Source: Anthopleura xanthogrammica (taxonomy: Eukaryota > Cnidaria > Anthozoa > Actiniaria > Actiniidae). From it: a stretch of DNA of 64,000 bases. The stretch lies in NCBI GenBank assembly GCA_964019055.1, contig OZ025224.1, positions 6,710,194-6,774,193 on the forward strand. The letters run 5' to 3'. The notes under the pieces are model-generated. The model had not been told where the DNA came from. It saw only the letters and a list, made by a program, of their open reading frames with translations, and did not search any database. The position numbers were made by a program, and so were the translations under genes. Shown here one piece after another: positions 40,824-52,800 of the stretch (position 1 is its first letter; each line of letters begins with the position of its first letter).

Positions 40824-43800
40824 CATGCAAACAATACCTAAAGCTCCAAAATAACTCCTACCACACGCCATAATTATTTATAATACTCTTTTTTTACCTT
40901 GTACTCGTTGATGTGGAACACTAAGCTGGGTAGATTACCAGATACACAGAGAGCAGGATACTGAGGATCAGCTGTGAACACTATCCTCCTGTGTGGAAAA
41001 AAAAGAAAGATATTGAATCCTTTTACTGCAAGAAGCCAGGAAAAAGAACAAATGGTCATTTTTACCTATCAAGAAATAGAGAGATTGTGAATTTATCCAG
41101 CACATGTAGGTCAGTAGAACCAAATGCTTGTCCTATTTCTTTGCCGACATCTCTGGCATGGCATACAATCATCTGTATGTCTGACAAGACTAACGCATAC
41201 CTGGAAAGGCAAAGGTTTGTTGTCAGCATACAATATAGGCATCGAAACTGTAATTATTAATAGCAATGACTGTTGCCAGAAAAATCTGTATTTTTGTTAG
41301 TGAAAAGTAATGCTGAAAAGGACCCCACCACAGATAAGAGACAATGCCCCAAAAAGCAAAAGACATTCCCTTCTCAGCAAGCGAATATTCTCACAAAACC
41401 GAGGACCCTGTTTTTCCTAGTGGTAGGGGTGATTGGCGGGTTATCGGTTTTGAAGACGACCAGTAAAAGGTATGCATAAATTAAAAAAGCTGTTGAACGA
41501 TGTTGATTTCAACCCCTAAAAGGTACAACTATATTTATATATTTAATGTGGACAACATCTAAATTCTTCTGTTCTTTCATGTTTGTTCAATGAAGAAAAC
41601 AAATAAAAATTGACTCTAAAAGGTCAGAGTCAAGTTACATAATTGACCTTTGAGTTGGAACCCCTAAAATGTTCACACAAGAAGATTTCAACCCTAAAAG
41701 GGCCACCAATCATTTCTACCACGTGGACAAAGGGAGTACCCCCCCCCCCCCCCCCCGGATCAAGGCTAACCCTGAGCAACAGAATATTAGAAACTGGAGC
41801 ATTTTAAAAATACTACTTACTTATCATACATGGCTTTCTGAAAGTCCTCTGGGTTTAGACTTTCAGCCAGTTTCATGGCCAAGTCTGGTGGACATTCCCC
41901 ATCGTCTTCATCCTCTGATGGTGGTGTACTTAAAGGTGTGACAAATGAATCATCTACAGTAAAAAAAAGCATGTCACAAAAGGGCGTGTATTATTACATT
42001 AAATTGTGTACTTTATGAACTACTGACACGTCAGCTGACTGTCTGCCATTCGTCTGCCAACACTCAACCAACATTTCACTGGTACATCACCAAACACTTT
42101 ACCAACACTCATTTTTAACATCGCTCTAATATGAAGTTAGAAAAATTTACAAAAAAATTACAAAAGCTTATGCCTGTTGACCAATCATGAGTTGACAGTT
42201 GGCAGATTGTTGGCCAACAGTCAACCCACACACTGTACCTTCTTGATCATTGTCTACACCTTCTGATATTCTCTTTTCTCTTTGGATTGCTACAGCATTC
42301 TTGAAACTGAGATGACCAAAATCAACAATAACCTAGTCATGATGAAACAGGTAGAATTATGTCAGTCAAACAACTACATGTATTGTGGTTTCAAGTGGGG
42401 AAGTTGTAATATATATCAATTTCCCCAAATGCAATGTACAATGCCCCCTCTTTGACTATAAGTTAGACATCTCATATATAACAGAAGCTGGATGGTTGTG
42501 GGGTCTACAGGGGATGGACAAGGATGTTTCACATAATGCGGATGACAGTTAAGACTTTGTTAGGTGAATGGGGTAGCACCAATTTCCCCCAAGGAGAAGG
42601 TACAGGGCCTCCCCATTTCACCAACAGTTAAGCCTGGTTCTCACTAGTGACGCAAGCCGAAACATGCACAAGCCCAAGCCAAAGCAAAAATAACAAAATC
42701 TTCCATTCTCTTGCGCTTGCATCTACACTTGCATCACTTCTTTCCATAGTGAGAACATGCACTAGCTTGGAGTTGCAACCAGGCTTTAGGTATTTCACTT
42801 ACAACAGAAGCTTTCCTGTTCTTGAAGTTTTCGGGTACAAATATTCTTGGTGCAGAGATATCCAGCTGGATATCCCACCTCTTGAAGTGATTCTGGAAGG
42901 AAGACATTATAAACAATAAGAAAGGGTATGTACTAGATGATGTTATAGACCTCTTTATTTTGGGCATAATGTTTTTCCCATTTCAGACGACATGTCATTC
43001 CCTTGAGTATTATTTCTTTGTTTGGACGTAAAATATGAAACAAAGAATCTTTTTCTTAAATGAATGACATGTGGTCTGAAATCAGAAAACGAATGCACAA
43101 GCTTGAAAGACGTCCATACATCTTACTAGAATATTTTTCTCCAAAATCATGAATACAAATCTATTGGTAATAATAGTCCCCTTCACAGTTCCCTGTGCCA
43201 CCTTGAAAGGTAGCCATGCCTTTGCATCGAAGCAAGACAAACGGTGAGCTTGCAATGATAGAGACCTTTTTTAACACCTTGGAGAATAATTATTATTAAC
43301 ATGACTGTCTCTATCAATGCAAGATTACTGTTAGTCTCGCTTCCATGCAAAGGCCCAGCTACCTTTCGAGATGGCACACGGAACTGTGAAGGGGACTATT
43401 CCACAAGAGGCTGATAACAACCTAATATGTATGCCAAAAGAAACCCAAATATATGATGATTTTGGTCACCACGTTGTCTTACAAAGCAGTGGGGGAAAAG
43501 CACTAGAGGATGACACCTGATGAAAAACTTTAAGCATTAAGCCGCCTGAACAGAATATTATTATAACTGCTGACAGTTAAGTCCCAATTTTGAGCCTTGT
43601 AAGAACATTGTTATTATTTAAATTAAATGAAATAAAAATAAAGAAAGTAATGATGCTTTTATAAATTACCAGTTAATCGTTTACTTTATGACCAGCCGAC
43701 ATGCATTGGCCTACATTGTTGTCCGACTATTGGCCAACACTGTCAGCCAACTGTTGGTCAACATTTGACAAACACAATCATGGCCAACACATCAGCAACA

Positions 43801-46800
43801 CCTTACTTTAGGATCATGTCACAAAGTCCTTGTTTTTACGTACGAGGGTAGCACTAAATAGCCAATGGCTAACAAACCTTTGGCCCTCGTTCCATGCATG
43901 ATCAAATTGGAATTTAGAAGTTGATTTTTGTGGAGGGAGGAAAACCGGAGAACCCGGAGAAAAACCCTCGAAACACAGGAGAGAACCAACTAGAAACTCT
44001 ACTCACATACAACACTGAGCCCAGCAGGACTCAAACTCGAGTCGCCTTGGTGAGAGGCGAGCACTCTAACTGCTACACCACCTGTGCTTCCCAATAAGTA
44101 TGCATAGTATGCATAGTTTCGTGAAATGTGTCGATAAATGTGTCAAATTACCATTTCTACACCTTCTAACATAGAATCCAAGGTGTGTCGCAGCTCTGCC
44201 TTGGTTTGGTTTTTTAGCTCCTCATATCTGAGCCAAGCAGCTTCTTTTAGCTGTCTCTCAACATTCATGTACTGGGCATTCAGTGAGTCATTGGAAAAGA
44301 AGTCTGTGATGCACTCAATAACCAGTGGATTATATGTGATGTCTAGGGGTTCAGTTGTTAGGGAAAAACTGAAAAACAGAAAGAAAGAAATCTTTTCAGC
44401 AAAATGGACCCTTCTCAAAATGATCTTGAATGCGAGGCTAACATGGAACACAAAAGAAATGCCACAAATTCCATCGAGTAAAAGTGTGATTTCTTTTGTG
44501 TTTCATGTTAACCTCGCATCCAAGATAATTTTGAGAAGGGTCAATTAACTAAAGGATGTCTGCGTGCAAAAAAGTTTCCCATGTTTTTTTCTTCAAACTT
44601 CACAGGATGAAATGACCATTATAGGAATTCCCTGAGGAATTAAAAAGTGAGGGTCACCATTCTCGTTTAGGAGTCGGATAATATCAAAGTGCAGCCTTTT
44701 TCTTGACGAAAATCGCTTGCGCGCAATAAATACAAGTCGAGCAGTAAAGTCATTAAAGCAGAACAGATTTGCATAAACAATGCCCACGAACATCCTTAAG
44801 CTCATTACCAGCCTAGAGTGACAGGCAAAAAAACCCGTCATGTACTATTAACCAGAGAGTATTCTATTGGCATCAATCAGCTGAATGTATCTCATGAATC
44901 TCATTACCAGCCTACAATGACAGGCAAACACTGCCCGTCATGTACTATCAACCAGAGAGTATTCTATTGGCATCAATCAGCTGAATGTATCTCATGAATC
45001 TCATTACCAGCCTACAATGACAGGCAAACACTGCCCGTTATGTACTATCAACCAGAGAGTATTCTATTGGCATCAATCAGCTGAATGAATCTCATTACCA
45101 GCCTACAATGCATACAATGCATTAAACATACAGAAAGCAGACTGAGACATACTTGTAAGTGAGCTTGCTGCTAGGAGGCAGCTGTACAAATTTCATCTCA
45201 AAGACAGGTGATTCACTGAACTCCTGGATGATGTTGAGTCCCAAGCTGGTAGATGACATGGCTAGTGCTCCTACAGATGCTTTGGTCACTGGAGCTGGAG
45301 ACTTGACAGCTTTCTGAAAGGATACAGGATACATTACCACTTAATATTAGATACACCTATTTCAAAAAAGATTGTCGCAGCTGAAAGCAACAAGCAAAAA
45401 CACAAGGCAACAAAGTTTATTTTTTATTGTATATTTTTTGTTTATTTATTAAATTTTTTTGTTTGTTTGTTTGTATATTTTTTGTTTATTTATTCATTTT
45501 TGTTTGTTGTTTTGTTTGTTTGTTTTATTTGTTTTATTCCTTTGGTTTCTTTGATCATTTATTTTTGTTTGGTTTGTTTTTTTTTGTTTTTTTTGTACCA
45601 CTTACCTTGACTTGTGGAGCCACTAAAGCAGGAAACAAAGTCCCATCATTGACTTTATCTCTAACATGTATAGAACCAAGACTCATCTTGAACTCCCATG
45701 TACTGGACTGTGGTCTCACCTCCGACTCCCACCTTGCACTGTTAAACTCTAACTCTATTATTGGTGTCACCTTGGCCGGGCCACCATTGATCTCTCTTCC
45801 TTTTAACAGCTTGAAGCAGCCACTGTCGAGTTGAATGTTAAGGTGTGCAAACACTCTGTCTCGGTTAAAGATGGACTGGTTGCCAAGGGGACGACCACTT
45901 AGTTCATCAAGAAATTCTTCTTCCTCTGAAAAATAAGAAACCATAATAATAATTTGTAAAATTAATTATCTTTCAAAAAAAATTCTTGGAGAAATTTGTA
46001 TTATGATTTTGTATCTACTGTATGACTGGTCAAATGTATTGGTCATGTTGAGCAGCCATTATTTCAAGCCCTGCTAAATAAAAGTCAGAATTTTATCAGC
46101 TGTGACTTTTTAGAGGGTTTTTTTTGTAGAGTTTTTCTACTATTTTCTTGCAGTTTTGCAGCTTGTTTACCTTTTTGTATCTCAAAGTTAATGTCTAAAA
46201 TTCAGAACTTCTGGGATCAAAGTACAAATCTGGCAGATTATGAAACCTGCAAAATTAATACTCTCTTTCCAAAACAATGCAGTTTATTTTTTATTTTTTA
46301 TTTTTTTTGCTTGAAATTTAGTAACTTGTATAATTTCAATAGGCCTTTACTAGAAAGAATCCATTGACGGAGACAATAAGAATGTGGAACTAACCTTGTG
46401 TGCTTGGAGGGCTCATTACAAGTGGAGGTGGTGCTGGCTCACCATCTGTGGTTGTGGTGGCTGCAGTTGTAGAGTTTGTATCTTGCCAGTACCATGAATA
46501 CCAGCCAGAGATCCAGCCTTGTGATTGTGCCGGAGCCACAGCTGGAGTGGACTGCTGTTCACTAGTTGCACTTTCAAGAGATGACTCCTTGAGATACACC
46601 ACAAGCCATAGGTTAATTAAGGTACTTACATTCATTGTAGATACAGATTGTGATTTTATCACTTTCAATAATTGATCATTTCTTTTTAACAATTCTATAC
46701 CATCATCATACGCATATCATGGCATATATTTCCTTAGACATTTCTGTGACTGTAGCATATACAGTACGTTTGTCACAATATAACCACACTAATGACCTTA

Positions 46801-49800
46801 CTCGCCATTAGAGTCTCCTGTAACTCAGTGGCAGAGCGTCCGACTAGTATACGGAGGGTCGTGGGTTCACAGTATGGTACGATCATATACACATTTCATT
46901 TCATCATCATGTATACCCATATCATGTTAAGAATTCTATACTACTTAGTCCATTAATAAATAACCAGCATCATTGATCATCACCAACATCACCATCACCA
47001 TCACCACCACATTATTTACTCTACTGACACACCCCTTGCAAAACTTTGGAATGCAGCTCAATTTGTAGGACAAAAAATAATAGGTTTCCAATTCTCATAA
47101 GGGTCTATTCAGGTTGGAACAATACCAATGTTTTGAAATCCCACGGACTTTTAATGATGTCATCGAATAGCTGACTCATAAACAAGGCTAAGCCTGTGGA
47201 AATGAGTCGGTGGTCTTTAAAAACAGCGGTTTGCATCAAATGCAAAACTGGTGTATTCAGACATCTTCCTTTAGTTACCTTTTGAAGTTCAATTTCCTTC
47301 TCAGCTTTGTCCATTGCAATTCTTCTTAAAACCACAAGTTCTTCAAATGTTAGTTCATGTTCTATTCTGTCCATGGCTTCCTGTTGGTCAGTGATTGAAA
47401 ATTGCATACATCAGGCCCATAGCACATATTTCAGATGGGGGTTGCATTATTAAAAGAACGTCTGGCTATTTCTTGGCAAAACAAATCAGCATTTTCACTA
47501 AAGGTTTCACATTTAATTTATAATTTGTTTGTAATTTGGTGAGCTTCTTCAATTTTTCAATTTTTAATCTTTTAGACAAGTAAATTTACATTACATTTTT
47601 ACCTTTAAAAAGGTTTTGATTCATTACTAACTTGTTAAAGCATTTACCTTCATGTTGTTATCCAAAACTGCTTTAGTCAGGTGCATTGTGTAGCCTTTAA
47701 CATAGATTACTATGTCATGTACACGACCTATAGCAAATGCCAAGGAATGATGTCTGTTTCTTTCTTGGATGAAGTGAAGAATACAGGTAATAGAAAACTT
47801 CCACCAGAGTTTTGCACTGCAAATACGATAAAACAAACATGATTGAGGATTAGCTTCTGTACAACCTAACATTTCCAACTATACAGTGAGAGAGGGTCAA
47901 GTGTAGCATAGCATTGGTGGTGTATGCAGATGCCTGCTAACATGTCATCTTTCACCACTGTGGCTCCAAAAGTCCAGGTCACTGGTTCAGCCCTGCAGAC
48001 CATGTGTGAATTTAAATGTCTATAGTCATTCTAGAGTAATGCTTTTAACTGGGGAGTCCACACTTTTCACTCATTAACACTACTAACAGTAGATCTCTAC
48101 CTCGACAGTCAATATTCTATGTACTCTTCAATGCACATACAGTAATGCTCAACTAACATGCTGGTTTTTCTGAGGGAAGAATCTGGAGAACCCGGAGAAA
48201 ACCCTCGTAGCACAGGAGAGAACAACACATCAAACAAACTCAATTCATATATGAGTCTGCAGGGATGGAGCAGGTGACCCAAAACTTGAACCAGAGACAG
48301 AGGTGAAAGATGACGCATTAACAGCGTAAGCCATCCATGCTATCCATAGATAAACATTTTCACTCACTTCTTTTTGATAGGAACAGTGGGCCTCCACTTC
48401 TTGTATCTCGATTGTCTAAAACATCTCTGGAATTCCCCAACAAGCTTCATCATTTTTCTATACTGAAACTCAGCCAAAGAAAAAGGAATACTTTCCACAT
48501 GAAGGTCAACAACAAACCGAGGTTTCTTGTTTTTCAATGGCAAAGCACTAGCATTTCTTTGGACTTTTGCTTGAGCACTTATTGGCTGTAGGATGTACTG
48601 GTGTTTCTGAAATAAAAAATATATAAAATAAAATAAATAATTAGGATTTAGAAGTGGCATTTCTAAAGTCGAGAGTAGCTATTCTTCCACTGAAATTCAA
48701 ATAAGAATTTAAAAGTTGATTAATTTTTTGCAACAAGCAACTATGTATACACTAAGTCACATACAACACCGAGCCCGGTGGGACTTGAACCTCGGTAGCA
48801 GCAGTGAGAGACGAGTGCTCTCACCGCGCGCTATGCCACCTGTGCTTCCTTATAATTATCGGTAATAAAACTTTTTATCATGGGTGTAATGTTTGCCATC
48901 CCTCTAACAAATGCTCATTTAATAATGTAATCTATCACTAGTTTTACCTATTTTCAAGCAGTATACTTACACCAAATCCAGCTGAACCTCCAGAACGGTT
49001 GATCATTCTCTTTAGTGCATTCTGGGGTAAAAATCATTCTCTAATCAATACCTAAGTAAGTATTTACTAGGCTGTCCTTACAACCCCAAGTACAGATCTA
49101 CATGTAGACACCCTGAAACTACATGACTGTATATATATGATCCAGTCCTAAAAATCCATGCAATATGCCATATATGTACCTTTAAATCACTTGATGGAAG
49201 ATCTCCAACTAGAGTCACATCTTGATCCCAATACACAGCTAAGTTCTGCAGGTCCATCAATTTATACTTAATCGTTCTTTCATTTTCAATTATTTCTTCA
49301 GTATCCTGAAAACCCAAAAATACACCAATATGCTTTGAGGCTTACAAAAGTACGCAAATTTTTACTTTTAGAATAAAGGAAAAACAATGTGCAGCAGTTA
49401 ATAAAGAGCAAATTTCATATTATGATTCTGGAAGTCTCATGGTACAGAATGTATCATGTCGTGATGTGGCCATGTTTGACATTTTAGTTGGTACACAATA
49501 ATCTCCCATACACCGATTCCGAACATGACGGACACAAACGGACGGTCTGGATTGAGGGGGCGAAAATGAGGCTAGTCAGTAATTCATTATCGGTGTGCAA
49601 GCTTCATCTTTATTACTGGTGTTACATGGTGTTTACATGGTGTTTGCATCCATCAAGAATCGTTTTTTGTGATGTCTAAGGGAAAAGCCGGCTTTCCACT
49701 TATCACGGACGACTGACTAGCCTCGTTTTCGCCTCCTCGATCCAGGAAAACCGTGTATGTCCGCCATGTTTGGAATCGGTGTATGCTCTGATTAATTTGA

Positions 49801-52800
49801 GGAGCTGTGCCATTTCACATCCATAGCAAATCTACTCCAGATATCATGCAAAGAACCTTACCTGAGTACCTTAATTTTGTTTTGTTATCTCAACTTACCC
49901 AGTTTTCGTTTGTTGACTGAGCAGACAGTTTATCAATAGTGATTCCAAAAGCAAAGGGGAACTGCTTGTCCAATGTGGCATCCTCATATCGAATGTGTAC
50001 ATCAGTAATACACAGCTGAAACAAAATTAAAAACAACCAAAAACAGTATAATATGTGACACCCCTTGAATATAGAATGAACATAGCAAGTCAAGTTCACT
50101 CAAAGTTTGATTTTAAAGGGGCACTTGGATGAAAATGCCCCATATTTTGAAAGTCCGAATAGTTCAAGTATTTAAAAATAATATTACTCAATCATGATTA
50201 TAAAAACCAGATTGGCAAAAATTTTAGCCTGGGGGCCACTCGCAGTTGAGAAATTTTGGTTTAAAAACTAAAAGAACAATAGGATTGAGTAAATGACGTC
50301 ATTTACTCACAATTTAGATGCTGAAAAAATATATATAATTTTTATCCGCAAATTTTGACTGCGAAGAAAATATGTTGCTTGGCTACTATTGGGGCCATAT
50401 AGATAAGTTTAACCAAGTTTCAAGGCATTTCCAATTTTCATTGATTTTCATCCAAGTGCCCCTTTAAGATTATACTAATAATTATTGTGACAAAAGCTTA
50501 AAATGCGAGAACAGCACAACAGATGCTCTGTCTGGCACTATTTATTGATCGCTAGTAGTATCTTTAGAAACTGTCGGCTGCACAATGGCTGGGTGATGGT
50601 GGATTGTCGACAGAGGAACAACTGGGTGTCAACTAACCACATCTGATATCTAACGGCATCTGAGGAGCTGTTCTTACATTTTACTGGCCTATGTATATAC
50701 ATGACATTTGTATGTAATTATATTGTTTACATTTGTTTCTTCCACAAATTTTTAATAATTTACTGAGCTTTCGCACTTATAGTGCATCATCAGGGTGAAA
50801 AAGTAGGTCTTACAACGATTCAAATTATATAAATATTTGTATAACGCAAATCACGCATGCTTATAGTCTTTAAATAATTTGAATCGTTGTAAGACAGCTC
50901 ACCTACTTTTCGTAGAAAATTCATGGAAGAAACAAACGTAAACAATATGGTTATTCCCACATACAATAACATTTTGGACATATGTATGTAATTGTTGCTT
51001 GGAACATAAATTGAAGTACCTGCAAATTTTCTACAATCGTCGTGGAGAATGATGAATACAAAGATGGCCACCATGAACCATACCAGAACCCTCCTGCCTG
51101 ATCCTTCTGTTGAGATTCCTGTAGAAAAAACATCAAATGATCACCATGTCTGTCTGTCTGTCTGCTGCCTCTCTGTTGTCTGTCTGTCTGTCTGTCTTGT
51201 AGGGTGGCAAGGTGTCAAGTATGGCATACATGTAGAACAGTTTTAGTATGACTATAAAAAACTTAGGCCACAGACCATGCTTTCCCCTGACTGTGTCAGT
51301 GCCGTGCCATGTATGGAACCATTCAACATTGGGTGCTGTGTCTGCACCCAGCCATAAACATGTCATGAGCTGTGACTTTTCACACAATTACGAAATCTGC
51401 TCCATCAGTAAAACCTTCTTAATCGTCATTCAACACTGACTGTGAGTTAAATTCTACAGGTTGGGGTCCCTGGTTCAATACACACCTTTCCCAAAATTGC
51501 TTGAGTGACCATGAAACAATGACTCCAAGTCAAGGTTGGACTTTATGTGTTCATAAACTGTACATTTTCTGTATTTTATGTCATCCAACTTCAACTTGAA
51601 GTCGTTTTTTGTGGTTACTCAAGTGAATTTGAAAAACTTCTATTCCTGCGAACTCCATATTAAAATAGAGATTGGTTGCATGATGTGTTAACTGTTCTAA
51701 CAATCACCCTTGCCATGAGGCTTTTTCTTTAGAGACTCTTGTTTTCCTTTTAATATGTGAGGACTTTGAGAGTTGTGTGAACTTAGAATATTAATGTAGG
51801 ACTTCGAAGTGAGTGTGTGGTATACATAAACATTAGCCTTTGGCTAGGGACACTCACATGTACGTCTGCGGTAAATCATCATAGGTTTGGAGAGAATTCA
51901 CTTATCAATAATGCAGAGAGTTAATTTACTGTACCTGCCATTGTGCTTCCAGGGAATCAAGTTGTCTCTTTTTCCTTGTCCACTGGGCCTGCTTTTCCTC
52001 CCCCTCATTGTACTGTCATTAAAAAATATATATATTTAAATTTTCACATCTCAAAAAAAAATTTAATACCATTATATGTAACAATATGTGTCAGGAATAC
52101 CAGGCTCCTTGTGGGTTCCCTGTGAGGCTGAATTTGCAAGTTTTTGTGGCATGTTTTGATACATGTACAAATGTACATTTGGCCTTGGCTTAATACTGAT
52201 TAAATATCCGTTTGTTTGTATCTCTTGAACTGGTGTTTTATTATATCAATGATACACAAAATACTGATTTTTGATTAATGATGCATTTTGCAGAATGGAA
52301 TGGAATAAAATAGAATAGAATGGAATGGAATATAGAGAATGAAAGGGAATGGAATGGAATAGATAGAATGGGATGGAATGGAATAGGATACAATGGAATG
52401 GAATAGAATAAAATGGAATAGAATGGAAAAGAATAGATAGAATAGTTTTACCTTGTTTAGTTGTTGTGGACCAGCAACAAGATACAGTTTATTAATGTGT
52501 ATAATCCATGGTTCTGACTTAGGACGTCGTAAAGGAATTGACAACTGGAGGTGACCAATGAAACCTGATTTGACTTCAAGAGGAAGATCAAGGCCTCGCA
52601 GGGCTGTCTTCTTGAGAGGGAGATTGTGCAAGTCAACAGTACCTAAAACACAATAAATGAATAAAATGAATGGATGGATGGATGGATTTGTGGGTGGATG
52701 GATGGATGGATTTGTGGGTGGATGGATGGATGGATGGGCGGATGGATGCATGAGTGGATGGATGGATGGATGGATGGATAGGTGGATGGATGGGTGGATG

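Noticed and set aside
39634..40854. Plus-strand open frame of about 400 codons, Gln/His/Ser/Thr/Ala-rich
   Set aside because: It is a stop-free triplet array inside an intron, antisense to VPS13D, and its first codons overlap VPS13D exon 20. No independent sign of a gene.
46620..46692. Extra VPS13D exon ending at the GTAAGT near 46625
   Set aside because: The donor looks good, but exons 10 and 11 already join in phase with matching homology, and the extra segment would add residues not seen in the family. It could be an alternative exon.
46814..46880. Functional tRNA gene
   Set aside because: A-box-like and B-box-like words are present, but I could not form a complete acceptor stem; a SINE head or pseudogene is more likely.
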